Below, in pieces: positions 1-8,316 of a stretch of DNA of 64,000 nt; position 1 is the stretch's first letter, and the number at the start of each line of letters is the position of its first letter. Under the pieces are notes generated by a model, which searched no databases, had not been told where the DNA came from, and saw nothing but the letters and a program-made list of their open reading frames with translations. The DNA lies in contig NZ_FOVJ01000001.1 of assembly GCF_900115125.1 (NCBI RefSeq), positions 963,852 through 1,027,851 on the forward strand. Reading direction: 5' to 3'. Source of the DNA: Nitrosospira briensis (GTDB lineage: Bacteria; Pseudomonadota; Gammaproteobacteria; Burkholderiales; Nitrosomonadaceae). Made by a program: the position numbers and the translations under genes.

Positions 1-311
1 TGCCTATCCTGATGCGTTTCGCCGTGGCCAGAGTAGTAAACCACTACCCTATCCGCCGGGGTTCGCCTTGGCTCACCAAACCATGCGCCAAGCGCTTCCT
101 TTAGCCCAGTTGAGGTAGGGTCCGTGCCCAGTTCAGGCAACACCCTCGTATAACCGAGCGCGTTACTCGTTAAACAGTCGACGATTAAATTAATGTCATC
201 ATTTACTGACGCCAGGTCGGCATCTTCAATGTAAGAATAGTGCGATGTGCCGGCCGCAATGAGATATGCCGTTTCATTTTTTAAGCTATCGTTCGCCGAT
301 TGCTGCCGCAA
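1..311 (-). CDS. Caspase-like (peptidase C14) protein, N-terminal fragment
   Basis: The minus-strand frame is open from about 311 to the window edge. It opens with a hydrophobic strand (AYLIAAGTSHYS), and about 95 codons in reads VVVYYSGHGE, the classic strand plus catalytic His-Gly of prokaryotic caspases and metacaspases. The catalytic Cys and the rest of the protein lie outside the window. No ATG is in frame; I choose the TTG at 311 because it follows a GGGACG purine stretch and sits just before the first predicted strand. It overlaps the end of the upstream alpha/beta hydrolase by 26 bases, implying translational coupling. Caspase-fold proteases are frequent effectors in bacterial conflict systems; that role here is inference. 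Start uncertain, family call fairly firm. Confidence 0.7.
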   Translation of the reverse strand, partial: MRQQSANDSLKNETAYLIAAGTSHYSYIEDADLASVNDDINLIVDCLTSNALGYTRVLPELGTDPTSTGLKEALGAWFGEPRRTPADRVVVYYSGHGETHQDR

Positions 312-1140
312 TGGCACGTCCCGTTTCTTGGGCAGTGAGGTAGGGCCTGATGTCGTGGGCGGTTGCACCATTATAGATTAGCTCATCATGGACCCTATTG
401 CCAAACCTGGAACGTAATTCTTTTTCAAGCGCCACTATATCGCCACCGTCGGCGATATTAATCCATTGTTGAGTATTGCCCGGCCAAATACCCATACCTT
501 CCGCTGGCGATGGCCGCAAGCGATCAAAGATGAGATTACGGATGCCGAGTGGCGATCCCAACGTAATAAATGTTTGAATGGACCATTCCGGGTGTGCGCA
601 CAATGCCTCATAGGCGACAATGCTGCCTAGCGAGTGGCCGATGAGGACCTTAGAGTCGGATTGCATTACATTGACAATGCGTTCTTGAATTTGCTCGCGA
701 ACACTTTGATCTTCAAGGTAGCTACGCACTTGTTTGAGATCGCCGATCATCGCGCGCTCCGCTACTTCAGTGAAAAACTTTGATTTACTGAGCGCGTTGA
801 GTGCGCGCTGAATGGTATTGGGCGCGCGTGATTTGGTCTGCGAGTAGGGTCCGGGGACCTGGGACTCAGATTGTGCGGCTTCCTGCCACCATAACGCTAA
901 TAAGTCCTGCTCTAATCCTTCACTAACATCCACAGCCTCATATGGAGGATGCATAAGGCTCTTTGTGCTCTTTTTGCGAAACAGATCGCCGTAGAAAGCA
1001 CATACCAAATCTTCGGGCTTGGAAAAATCCACCCCGACGCGATCGAGGCCGTCACGCAGCGCTGGCAAAAACGCTTCGTGAAGAGTATGCGAGCCTTTAA
1101 ATTGCTGTCCGATACCATGTACTATGACAATACGCCCCAT
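286..1140 (-). CDS. Alpha/beta hydrolase, lipase/esterase-like
   Basis: A 284-residue cytoplasmic alpha/beta hydrolase. It begins with the typical first strand and oxyanion loop (VIVHGIG, residues 5-11), has the nucleophile elbow GHSLGS with Ser170, and offers Asp234 (DGGDIVA) and His262 (TAHDIRPYL) to complete the triad. There is no signal peptide. Residues 50-160 form a long insertion or cap before the nucleophile. The substrate cannot be told; HGIG-type starts are common in serine esterases and lipases acting on membrane lipids. Its 3' end overlaps the caspase-like gene, and its 5' end faces a divergent two-gene unit at 1309-2017. The sequence just upstream of the ATG has AGGA with no spacer, so initiation may be weak. 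Confidence 0.8.
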   Translation of the reverse strand: MGRIVIVHGIGQQFKGSHTLHEAFLPALRDGLDRVGVDFSKPEDLVCAFYGDLFRKKSTKSLMHPPYEAVDVSEGLEQDLLALWWQEAAQSESQVPGPYSQTKSRAPNTIQRALNALSKSKFFTEVAERAMIGDLKQVRSYLEDQSVREQIQERIVNVMQSDSKVLIGHSLGSIVAYEALCAHPEWSIQTFITLGSPLGIRNLIFDRLRPSPAEGMGIWPGNTQQWINIADGGDIVALEKELRSRFGNRVHDELIYNGATAHDIRPYLTAQETGRAIAAAIGER

Positions 1141-1244
1141 TCCTGAATTCGCTTTTCGTTATATAAAGATGCAATAATAAATATCAATTTGTAGAAGAGG
1201 AAACCCCCGGAATCTAAAACGACGAATTGTGGAAAAACTGGCAT

Positions 1245-1257
1245 CTATACAGTATAG
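1245..1257. promoter_or_regulatory. Palindrome in a divergent intergenic region, candidate operator
   Basis: A perfect inverted repeat CTATAC-A-GTATAG lies in the 168-base gap between the minus-strand hydrolase/caspase unit and the plus-strand unit starting at 1309. The right arm gives a TATAGT -10-like hexamer at 1253-1258. A TTGTGG at 1227-1232 could be a -35, but the 20-base spacer is too long, so I do not call a definite promoter. The position suits joint control of both units. Confidence 0.35.
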
Positions 1258-1308
1258 TATCTTGTGTCGGACTCCATATCTGGTGCTCCATACTTCAGGA
1301 GGTATATC

Positions 1309-1524
1309 ATGGCCCAGCCTAACCAGAGTTTCGAACTCGATGCAGGCACAGCCAAAGCAATCGAAGATCTCAAGGAAGTCTTTGGCGTGAAAACCAATGC
1401 GGACGTCATCCGCAAAGCCATTGCCCTTTCTCGTATTGCTGCACGCAACAGCAATCGTGACGATCATACCATTACGCTTCAATCACCCGATGACAAGCAG
1501 GTAAAGATCTCTCTAATCGAGTAG
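1309..1524 (+). CDS. Small ribbon-helix-helix-like protein
   Basis: A 71-residue protein. I choose the ATG at 1309 over an upstream in-frame ATG (1264) because a perfect AGGAGG ends six bases before it. The sequence is strand (SFELDAGTAKAIEDL), helix, turn (GVKTNADVIRKAIALSRIA), then a polar strand-like tail ending KISLIE. This beta-alpha-alpha layout is that of ribbon-helix-helix (CopG/Arc-like) folds, which either bind DNA or act as oligomerising adaptors. The partner gene follows after four bases, so the two are almost certainly co-transcribed. Exact family not recognised. Confidence 0.65.
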   Translation: MAQPNQSFELDAGTAKAIEDLKEVFGVKTNADVIRKAIALSRIAARNSNRDDHTITLQSPDDKQVKISLIE

Positions 1525-1528
1525 CGGA

Positions 1529-2017
1529 ATGATTGAACCGGAGATAAAGGATGGCGGAGCCAGAAAAGAGAAGAAGTCTGATTTGGCAGCCGAAAGCGAA
1601 GCGCCCGGATCAGCAGACGAAGTTCAACAGTTCAGCTTAAACGACGAAATCGAGCTGGTTGGGTCAGCTTCAACTCAAACAAATAAATCCGCGGTCGCGG
1701 TCGGTTTAAACAAGGAAATTGAGAAGTTTTCCACATCAGACCAGATTGCGCTGGGCGATCTCGAAATACGAAAGCAGTTTGCTTCCAAAATCGTCTGGTT
1801 GTTCATCGGGTCCAATATTTTTGTCATGATTGCGTTAGGTACCGGCTTCTGGTCGGATTATTCTCAGTTGGCCTCGAGGATTATCACTCAGGATCATCGC
1901 ATCATTGATAATAAGGTCATCATGACCTTACTCGGCGCGACAACTGTTCAGCTAGGGGCAGTAATTTACACCATGACTCAGGCAATCTTTCCCACGCAAA
2001 GCGTGAAAAAGCAATAG
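1529..2017 (+). CDS. Two-helix membrane protein, partner of the RHH-like gene
   Basis: A 162-residue protein with a charged, low-complexity cytoplasmic N-terminus (residues 1-85) and two predicted membrane helices at about 86-108 (KIVWLFIGSNIFVMIALG) and 130-153 (VIMTLLGATTVQLGAVIYTM), joined by a short polar loop. No signal peptide and no catalytic motif are visible. It starts four bases after the RHH-like gene. Small two-helix proteins next to caspase/hydrolase genes can be membrane effectors in conflict systems, but nothing in this sequence proves it. Confidence 0.7.
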   Translation: MIEPEIKDGGARKEKKSDLAAESEAPGSADEVQQFSLNDEIELVGSASTQTNKSAVAVGLNKEIEKFSTSDQIALGDLEIRKQFASKIVWLFIGSNIFVMIALGTGFWSDYSQLASRIITQDHRIIDNKVIMTLLGATTVQLGAVIYTMTQAIFPTQSVKKQ

Positions 2018-2187
2018 CTTCGTCTTCAGCGAATCGAAAAGGCCTGATTCACCTCCCTCTGTTTCTCTTGTTAACCCATCCGCATTCGTGATGAAGCCGT
2101 TGAGCTGACGGTATACGACTAGAGCCGAAATGAGCTGCCACCAGGGGCAAAATCTGACTTGACGGACACTCTAACGGTAGTAAAGAA

Positions 2188-2790
2188 TCAGGATTTAGCG
2201 CAGTGCTTGCCGTAGGGTGTTCGATCCAAGACGAAATGCCCTTTCGGTGTGCCTCCCCTGACTTCCACAGCTCGTTTCGCCGCTGCCTCGGCATCTTTTT
2301 CGCGTCCGGTCCCGGAAAGAGCCAAAGCATAATCCTCTAAAACATTAGCATAAAATATGGGGACTCTCCTTGCGGTGATCACGGGATCCAGTTCCGCCAT
2401 GACGCGCTCGAGATAAGCCACAGCGTCAGCGAACTTTCGTTGTTCCAGGTTCAGTCGTGCCAATTCGGTCAGGGAAAGATAGAAAACCCCGCCAGTATGC
2501 TTGTCGAGGTCATTGGCGAGATTGAGCTGGCGTTCCGCTTCTTCGAAGGAGCACGTCACGCCAAGAGAACGGCCATATTCGTAGTGGAGAACAGCTTTGA
2601 AGCGGGGATCGGCCTGGGCAAGATTTCCCTCGCTGAATGCGAGAGCATAAATGCGTCGCGCTTCATCCCAGTCTCCTCGTTCCTGGGCTGCCCCACCATC
2701 CCGCATATATTCGCTTATTGGTTTTTCATTGGCAGAGGCATAGCCTGTGAGACCCAGCAAGACAATTACGGCCGAAATGAATCGATTCAT
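2188..2790 (-). CDS. Secreted tetratricopeptide-repeat protein
   Basis: A 200-residue protein starting at the ATG at 2790, chosen because GGAG precedes it by five bases and a good signal peptide follows (MNRFISAVIVLLGLTGYASA). A longer in-frame ORF reaches 2922 but the extra part is not protein-like. The mature part consists of helical TPR-like units (GAAQERGDWDEARRIYALAF; FADAVAYLERVM; ALSGTGREKDAEAAAKRAVE), so it is probably a periplasmic scaffold or protein-interaction module. No operon partner is evident. Confidence 0.75.
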   Translation of the reverse strand: MNRFISAVIVLLGLTGYASANEKPISEYMRDGGAAQERGDWDEARRIYALAFSEGNLAQADPRFKAVLHYEYGRSLGVTCSFEEAERQLNLANDLDKHTGGVFYLSLTELARLNLEQRKFADAVAYLERVMAELDPVITARRVPIFYANVLEDYALALSGTGREKDAEAAAKRAVEVRGGTPKGHFVLDRTPYGKHCAKS

Positions 2791-3238
2791 ATATTCTCCA
2801 TAAATTAACGCTCCCATAAAACCGGCATGTCTTGCTAATAAACAGCAGAGGTGTGAAGTCGCGAAGTTTCGCATGTGTGATCGGAGTTCGCAACGTATTG
2901 AAGAAACGAACGCAAGTAACAAATAAACCTTTCAGACTTATGACATTTATCTATCCCGCAGTTTTTCTTCCAGTCGATTTCAAGAAAAACCGGTCAGCAA
3001 GGCAGAACTCATCAGCAGGTATTGCTGGTGCCGGATTTCGCTGCTTTATCGCTCAAATAAGCAGAATCACGTTAAACGGTATGGTGAAGTGACGGAATTG
3101 ACGAATGAATTCCAGCGACCAGCTATCCTTGCTGACCCTGCGGCATTGGAATGCAATACCTGCCTGGCTGCGCGGGCTGGACTTAGCGGCAAATGAGGGC
3201 GTCCACAGCCGCGGTGTGGCATGTACGACAGAGCATGG
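2791..3238. other. Intergenic stretch without a supported gene
   Basis: This 448-base gap lies upstream of the minus-strand TPR gene and should hold its promoter. Short plus-strand ORFs exist here but lack ribosome-binding sites and recognisable sequence. I see no repeat, RNA gene or terminator. Confidence 0.5.
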
Positions 3239-3721
3239 CTACCTGTGCCCTGAGTTTCTGACTGCGCACTTGCCCATGTCGAAGGTCAAGCTGTCGCCTC
3301 GATAGCCCCATATGGCAGTAAAGTTGCGCGCATCATGGTTACCGCTCGCCTCCATTGTCAAGGATACGAGTATCGGTTTATTTCCAGGATGAGCCGAAGG
3401 AACCAATCTACCTATTACCGTAAGGCTGCCGGAGGCTGCGTCCTCGAATACCGTCGCTTTGCCCGCATAGCAATTCGTCCACAGGCATGCCGAGACCACG
3501 CCGGTTTTCGTGCTGTATGCGAACGACTCCGCGTGCTGAAAATCACTGGTAATCTTTTCGCACTGATCGGCCGTGCACTCATACTTGATGTCCGGCTTGC
3601 AATCGTATTCCTGGTCCTCCTGCGCGAAAGCAATTGCCGGGCATAACAGCATCGTCACCAACAACCCGAGGGTGTGCGGCATGACCAAGGAATACCCGCC
3701 ATGCTCGCTACCGCGATTCAT
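3239..3721 (-). CDS. Secreted cysteine-containing protein, unknown function
   Basis: About 160 residues. The ATG at 3721 overlaps the TGA of the upstream deacetylase gene (TGATG), which argues for translational coupling and decides the start; an internal ATG at 3682 would leave a more standard signal peptide (MPHTLGLLVTMLLCPAIAFA). Either way, cleavage after AFA gives a mature protein with several Cys residues (YDCKPD, YECTADQCEK, SACLWTNC, KCAV), suggesting disulfides in the periplasm or outside. The family is not recognised. Pairing with a NodB deacetylase hints at a cell-wall or polysaccharide role, which is only inference. Confidence 0.65.
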   Translation of the reverse strand: MNRGSEHGGYSLVMPHTLGLLVTMLLCPAIAFAQEDQEYDCKPDIKYECTADQCEKITSDFQHAESFAYSTKTGVVSACLWTNCYAGKATVFEDAASGSLTVIGRLVPSAHPGNKPILVSLTMEASGNHDARNFTAIWGYRGDSLTFDMGKCAVRNSGHR

Positions 3722-4317
3722 CACGGTTCTGCGATGGCGAATCCCCATTCCCTCAGTTGGGAGATGAAGGAAGGCAAATCCCTGGCGGTCCCGGCTTGTA
3801 CATGCATGAGGACGTTGAATAACTGCCTGCGCGGTTGTTGCGCAAACTGGCTTTCGATGTTGCTTATCTTCCTAGGGCCCAAACCCTGGGGCGCCTTCCA
3901 ATCCTCGGTGTCGATATCCCATGTCACGATGGTCAGCGACAATTGCTCCGCCACCTCTACCAACTCGGGATCGAGGTTGCCCCGGAAACCTCCCGAACCG
4001 TACGGAGGACGGATTTTGGTCGGCGTTACGCCAGTCGATTCACGGATAATGTCCTGGGTTTGTTCCAGCTCCCACCGCACGTTCGGCTTTGTTTCCGTTG
4101 CCAGATTCGCATGGCTCCATGAATGGTTCTGGATATCATGCCCTTGGGCAACAATCATGCTTGCCGCGCCTGGATATCGCCTTACCTCCTCTCCAACAAC
4201 ATAAAACTCTGCCTTGATCTCATTCTCCTCCAGCGTTTGGAGGATGCTCTCGAGCGCGGCAAGGGGCGCCGGTCCATCGTCAAACGACAGGACTACTGAT
4301 TTTCCGTCGCCAAGCAT
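3721..4317 (-). CDS. Polysaccharide deacetylase (NodB homology domain)
   Basis: A compact 198-residue carbohydrate esterase family 4 domain. The NodB motifs are present in order: SFDDGP (residues 11-16, with the catalytic and metal-binding Asp pair), NHSWSH (metal-binding His pair), RPPYG, and WDIDTEDW. Such enzymes remove N-acetyl groups from GlcNAc polymers such as peptidoglycan or exopolysaccharide, using a divalent metal. There is no signal peptide, which is unusual for a wall-acting member, although many NodB-type enzymes work in the cytoplasm. Coupled to the downstream secreted Cys-containing protein. Confidence 0.85.
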   Translation of the reverse strand: MLGDGKSVVLSFDDGPAPLAALESILQTLEENEIKAEFYVVGEEVRRYPGAASMIVAQGHDIQNHSWSHANLATETKPNVRWELEQTQDIIRESTGVTPTKIRPPYGSGGFRGNLDPELVEVAEQLSLTIVTWDIDTEDWKAPQGLGPRKISNIESQFAQQPRRQLFNVLMHVQAGTARDLPSFISQLREWGFAIAEP

Positions 4318-4544
4318 TTCCCATTCCCCCCATAGTTTGAGCGATTACAGGTAAACCTCTACTCGCCGCGGATAAAGCCTCATCTTTTTGCTACTATATG
4401 AGTAGAAGGCGGCCTCTATTTAACTATTAGACCAACACCCGCCGGTAGTCAAGTTTGGTTGCGTTCTGGCGGAAATGGTCGTCGGCAGTGCGCCCACGCG
4501 AGATGTTAACCTTCAACCAGAATTTTTTAATAAGGAAATCTGAT

Positions 4545-5099
4545 ATGAGCAAGTTTCAAATTGCCGTAGTGGTCGGCAGCCTTCGCCGTGACTCGTTTAA
4601 CCAAAAACTGGCGAATGCGATCATGAAGTTGGCCCCGCCGGAGTTTTCCTTCAAGCAATCGCAAATCGGCGACCTCCCGCTCTACAATCAGGACGACGAT
4701 GACAACCCGGCCGAGCCTGTCAAGCGGCTGAAGGGTGAAATCGCGGAGGCGCAGGGTCTTCTGTTCGTTACACCCGAATACAATCGATCAATGCCTGGCG
4801 TACTCAAGAATGCACTCGATCACGCCTCTCGTCCTTATGGCCAGAACGCCTGGGCGGGCAAACCCGGCGGCGTGATCGGCGCTTCCATCGGCTCCATTGG
4901 CACGGCCATTGCCCAGCAACACCTACGCAACTCGCTTGCCTACCTGGATGTGCCGACGCTAGGCCAACCGGAAGCTTTCATACACGTTAAAGAGGAACTG
5001 TTCGATGAGGCCGGGAACATCGGCAATGAAGACAGCAGGAAATTCCTGCAGAACTGGATGGACCATTATGTCGTATGGGTGAAAAGGCACACTGACTGA
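4545..5099 (+). CDS. NAD(P)H-dependent FMN reductase, ChrR/YieF-like
   Basis: A 184-residue flavodoxin-fold quinone/chromate reductase. The start at 4545 follows an AAGGAA site; the upstream extension is not protein-like. The FMN phosphate loop is GSLRRDSFNQKLA (residues 11-23), and the isoalloxazine-binding stretch LFVTPEYNRSMPGVLKNALD is close to that of ChrR and related enzymes. It most likely reduces quinones or other electrophiles with two electrons, protecting against redox stress. Monocistronic, with the convergent NDH-2 gene downstream. Confidence 0.85.
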   Translation: MSKFQIAVVVGSLRRDSFNQKLANAIMKLAPPEFSFKQSQIGDLPLYNQDDDDNPAEPVKRLKGEIAEAQGLLFVTPEYNRSMPGVLKNALDHASRPYGQNAWAGKPGGVIGASIGSIGTAIAQQHLRNSLAYLDVPTLGQPEAFIHVKEELFDEAGNIGNEDSRKFLQNWMDHYVVWVKRHTD

Positions 5100-5165
5100 C
5101 AAAGTGGCTGCTCGTGGAAGAAGTGAATAATTTTTTACTTTATGCGATTTGGGCAACCGGCAGGC

Positions 5166-6449
5166 TTACGGCTTCCTGTTTTGTACTGCATTTACTTCCG
5201 GCCTGATAATCATCCTTAAAGACTGATCCTTCGTGAAGTAAGCCACGGCCCAGTTGTAAATGGTCTTTATTCTGTTACGATAGGTGATCAAGGAAAAAAG
5301 ATGCACGAATAACCACGTCGCCCACGCGATATAACCGTTAAAGTGCATTTTGGGTTTGGGAAGGTCGGCCACCGCTTTACTTCTTCCGATAATGGCCATG
5401 GAGCCCATATCGCGATAGGCAAACGGCTTCATCGGTTTATCATGAAATGAAGCCCTGATGTTTTTAGCCAGGTTCTCACCCTGCTGAAGCGCTACCTGTG
5501 CAAGCTGCGGATGTCCCTCGGGAAAATTCCTGTCGGCCGTCATCAGGCACGCGTCGCCAACCGCATAAATATTGTTTGTTCCCTTCACACTGTTATGTTG
5601 ATCCACAAGTAATCGCTTGCCCCGTCCGTAACTCCCGGGTGGAAAGCCATCCAGTGGTTTTCCGGTCACCCCTGCTGTCCAGAGCAGGAACCGGGTTTGA
5701 ATCGTTTCCCCATCAGCAAACACCACGGTATCGTTTATATAATCCTTTACCTGCTTGTTCAAGCGCACTTCCACACCCATTTTCACCAGCTCTTCATAGG
5801 CATATTTTTGCGATTCCTCGCTCATCGACGTTAATAATGCCGGCGCACCGTCGACGAGGTATATCTCGGCGTTACGCCTGCTCAGTTCCGGGTAATCCTT
5901 TTCCAGAATATTGTCGCGCATTTCCGCAGGCATCCCTGCAATCTCGACTCCGGTGGGCCCACCCCCGGCTATCACAACGGTTGCAAGTTTCTTCTTTTCG
6001 GCTTTGTCCGTAGCAATGGTGGCCTCTTCCAATTCCTGAAGCACGTAATTCCGCATTCGTATTGCGTCATCCACCGTTTTCATGGGGAGCGCCCCCTTGC
6101 GGATGTTTTCCATTCCGAAATAGTTGCTTTCGGTACCGATGGCAAGGACGAGGTAATCGTAAGACAGCTCGCCAATGGATAAGATGACCTTGTTTTCTTC
6201 AGGAACGACTTTCTGCAAGCGACCCAAACGAAAGCTTATGTTCTTTTTGCCGTGGAATAGCTTGCGAAATGGATAGCAGATGTTTGATACATCCAGAAAA
6301 CCAGTGGCCAGCTGGTATAGCAGCGGGGGGAAGAAATTGTAATTATTCAGGTCGACCAATGTGACATGCATATCCGCCTCATCGGCCAAATGCCGCACCA
6401 GGTTCAGCCCTGCAAAGCCCCCTCCGATTATGACAATTTCTTTTTTCAT
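5166..6449 (-). CDS. ndh: Type II NADH dehydrogenase (NDH-2)
   Basis: A 427-residue FAD enzyme that passes electrons from NADH to quinone without pumping protons. It starts with the FAD Rossmann motif (IVIIGGGFAGLNLVRHL) and has a second, NADH-binding glycine motif (VVIAGGGPTGVEIAG), then a conserved flavin motif near IYAVGDACL. The C-terminal quarter contains a hydrophobic segment (YIAWATWLFVHLFSLITY) that anchors family members to the membrane surface. The ATG at 6449 is chosen because it directly precedes the Rossmann strand; no good Shine-Dalgarno is visible. It lies 20 bases downstream of the MDR gene and is probably in one operon with it. Confidence 0.88.
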   Translation of the reverse strand: MKKEIVIIGGGFAGLNLVRHLADEADMHVTLVDLNNYNFFPPLLYQLATGFLDVSNICYPFRKLFHGKKNISFRLGRLQKVVPEENKVILSIGELSYDYLVLAIGTESNYFGMENIRKGALPMKTVDDAIRMRNYVLQELEEATIATDKAEKKKLATVVIAGGGPTGVEIAGMPAEMRDNILEKDYPELSRRNAEIYLVDGAPALLTSMSEESQKYAYEELVKMGVEVRLNKQVKDYINDTVVFADGETIQTRFLLWTAGVTGKPLDGFPPGSYGRGKRLLVDQHNSVKGTNNIYAVGDACLMTADRNFPEGHPQLAQVALQQGENLAKNIRASFHDKPMKPFAYRDMGSMAIIGRSKAVADLPKPKMHFNGYIAWATWLFVHLFSLITYRNRIKTIYNWAVAYFTKDQSLRMIIRPEVNAVQNRKP

Positions 6450-6469
6450 ATCGGTTAAAAAAACGATTG

Positions 6470-7486
6470 TCAGGGCTCGATGTCGAGACATATCTTGCCG
6501 AAATGCCGATTGGTTTCCTGATAGCGAAAAGCATCGACGATCTCCTCCAGCGGAAAATGGCGGTCGATTATCGGCCGCAGGCCGGTAGCATCTATCGCCC
6601 GGATCATTTCGATTTGATGGCGGCGGCTGCCAACGACCAGGCCCTGAAGGCGCAACTGCCGCGTCAACATAGAGAGCAATGGCAACGTTCCCGTGGTGCC
6701 GGAAAGGATGCCGACTACCGCGATATGTCCGCCGATGCGAGCGGCCACCATGGATTGTGCCAGCGTGGCCGGTCCTCCCACTTCAATGACATGATCCACA
6801 CCCCGTCCCGCCGTCAATCCGCGCACCAGATCGCCCCAGTTGTCATGCTTGCGATAATTGATGAGATGATCCGCACCCAGCGTTTCGAGCCGGGCAAGCT
6901 TCTCGTCGCTGGAGGACGTGGCGATGACCGTCGCACCCGCTATCTTGGCAAATTGCAAAGCGAATACCGATACTCCACCGGTCCCCTGAACCAGCACCGT
7001 CTCGCCTGGCTTCAATGCGCCGTCCACCATCAGCGCCCGCCACGCTGTCACTCCCGCACAGGTAAGCGTAGCCGCTTCCGCATGGCTGTAACCCTTCGGG
7101 GCTCGGGTAAACGCCGTCGCGGGCATTGTTACCTGCTGACGCGCGAAGCCATCGATGCCATCGCCTGGAACGGTGCCCATGTCGTCAACCTCGGGCTCGC
7201 CTTCCAGCCAGCCTGGCAAGAAGGTGCTGACGACATGATCACCTATCGCAAATTCATTGACTCCCTCACCTACGGCAATCACCTCCCCCGCACCGTCCGA
7301 CATGGGGATACGAGGAACCGCCGGCGCCCACATTCCGCTGACTACCGCATAATCATGGTAATTAAGGGAACTCGCGCGGACCCTGACCGTAATCTCGCCC
7401 GTTTTTGGCGTGGATGAATCGCATGTGCCCAGGGTTACGCGCTCAAAGCCGCCGCCGGGCTGTACATAGATTGCCTTTATGGTCAT
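6470..7486 (-). CDS. MDR-family NAD(P)-dependent oxidoreductase, quinone-reductase-like
   Basis: A 338-residue medium-chain dehydrogenase/reductase. The N-terminal GroES-like domain (SLNYHDYAVVSGMW; DGAGEVIAVGEGV; GDHVVSTF) lacks the cysteine cluster of zinc-binding alcohol dehydrogenases, so this is a zinc-free type. The nucleotide-binding motif is VQGTGGVSVFALQFAK, followed by a Rossmann domain. The substrate is unknown: quinones or enones are typical. It is the first gene of a likely two-gene operon with ndh, which fits a role in redox balancing. Confidence 0.82.
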   Translation of the reverse strand: MTIKAIYVQPGGGFERVTLGTCDSSTPKTGEITVRVRASSLNYHDYAVVSGMWAPAVPRIPMSDGAGEVIAVGEGVNEFAIGDHVVSTFLPGWLEGEPEVDDMGTVPGDGIDGFARQQVTMPATAFTRAPKGYSHAEAATLTCAGVTAWRALMVDGALKPGETVLVQGTGGVSVFALQFAKIAGATVIATSSSDEKLARLETLGADHLINYRKHDNWGDLVRGLTAGRGVDHVIEVGGPATLAQSMVAARIGGHIAVVGILSGTTGTLPLLSMLTRQLRLQGLVVGSRRHQIEMIRAIDATGLRPIIDRHFPLEEIVDAFRYQETNRHFGKICLDIEP

Positions 7487-7679
7487 GATTTCCTCTCTTT
7501 CAAAATGTACGTCGCGCGCCGGTGGGCCGGAAGAATTTTTAGTGTATATACTTGATCAGGACGCGATAAATATTAACACTCTATCGGAAGTATGATCCCC
7601 TCGCGGACTAAAGAGATTCCCACCTATACGATTAATAAATGATGCGCCCCATTTTTTTCAATGAGTAAGGAAATAATTC

Positions 7680-7988
7680 ATGGATTCCAGACCAATTACC
7701 AATATGGCCAATACAATTAATTCGAAAGATTTATTCGCCCGCATCAAGTGGCTGGAACAGGAATTGAATTACCGGTGCTCCGACGAATATTCAGAGGAGC
7801 TAAAGGCGTTGAAAGTATTTGTGGAAAACGTCGAGGCAGTTGCGTCGGCTTCGACATATGAACCCGGCTCGGAACTGGTTCGCGACAGTTATATGGAAGA
7901 ATACAAGGCGATGGAAGAGCCATCCAGAGGAAATGCGCGGTTCAGCCCCGTCGATTTCAACGGCGTCAGTTACTGGTTGCGTCACTGA
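7680..7988 (+). CDS. Conserved hypothetical protein
   Basis: A 102-residue acidic soluble protein, with GTAAGGAAAT placed suitably before the ATG. It has a helical N-terminus (LFARIKWLEQELNYR...SEELKALKVFVENVEA), then GSELVRDSYMEEYKAME and a C-terminal FSPVDFNGVSYWLRH. The last pieces resemble a small conserved family, often of unknown function, whose members end in an 'xVDFDGVxYWxR' motif. No enzymatic motif is visible. Confidence 0.65.
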   Translation: MDSRPITNMANTINSKDLFARIKWLEQELNYRCSDEYSEELKALKVFVENVEAVASASTYEPGSELVRDSYMEEYKAMEEPSRGNARFSPVDFNGVSYWLRH

Positions 7989-8316
7989 AGTCCGGGACTG
8001 ATTACTCGGCCTTCTGCAACACACCTGAAAATAAATTTCTACTGTCTTTGGAATGCCGGACCGCGGCAAATTCTCTATCCGTTCTGATCGGTTCGGTGGA
8101 CATGGCAGCAAGGGGCAAGAGGGCAGGCGCAGTGGCTGCACGGTGGCCCATTCCGAAATTGACTCAACCTTGCGTCCCCCCAGCCGATACTAAATTACTC
8201 ACCTTCAGCACATCCACCCAGAATCGCATGTTCGCCTGAAACACCAGGCCCGGCTTGAATTTTCCCGGATACATGCTATTCATTAAATAGCCGTTTTTAA
8301 ATTCCGAGGGAAAACC
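7989..8316. other. Intergenic stretch, promoter region of the subtilase gene
   Basis: A 328-base gap between two plus-strand genes. Short overlapping ORFs here have no ribosome-binding site or recognisable sequence. The last 15 bases hold the GAGGG ribosome-binding site for the gene at 8317. Confidence 0.5.

Noticed and set aside
6467-7417. 316-codon plus-strand ORF
   Set aside because: Antisense to the MDR oxidoreductase; sequence is low in hydrophobic structure and unlike a folded protein.
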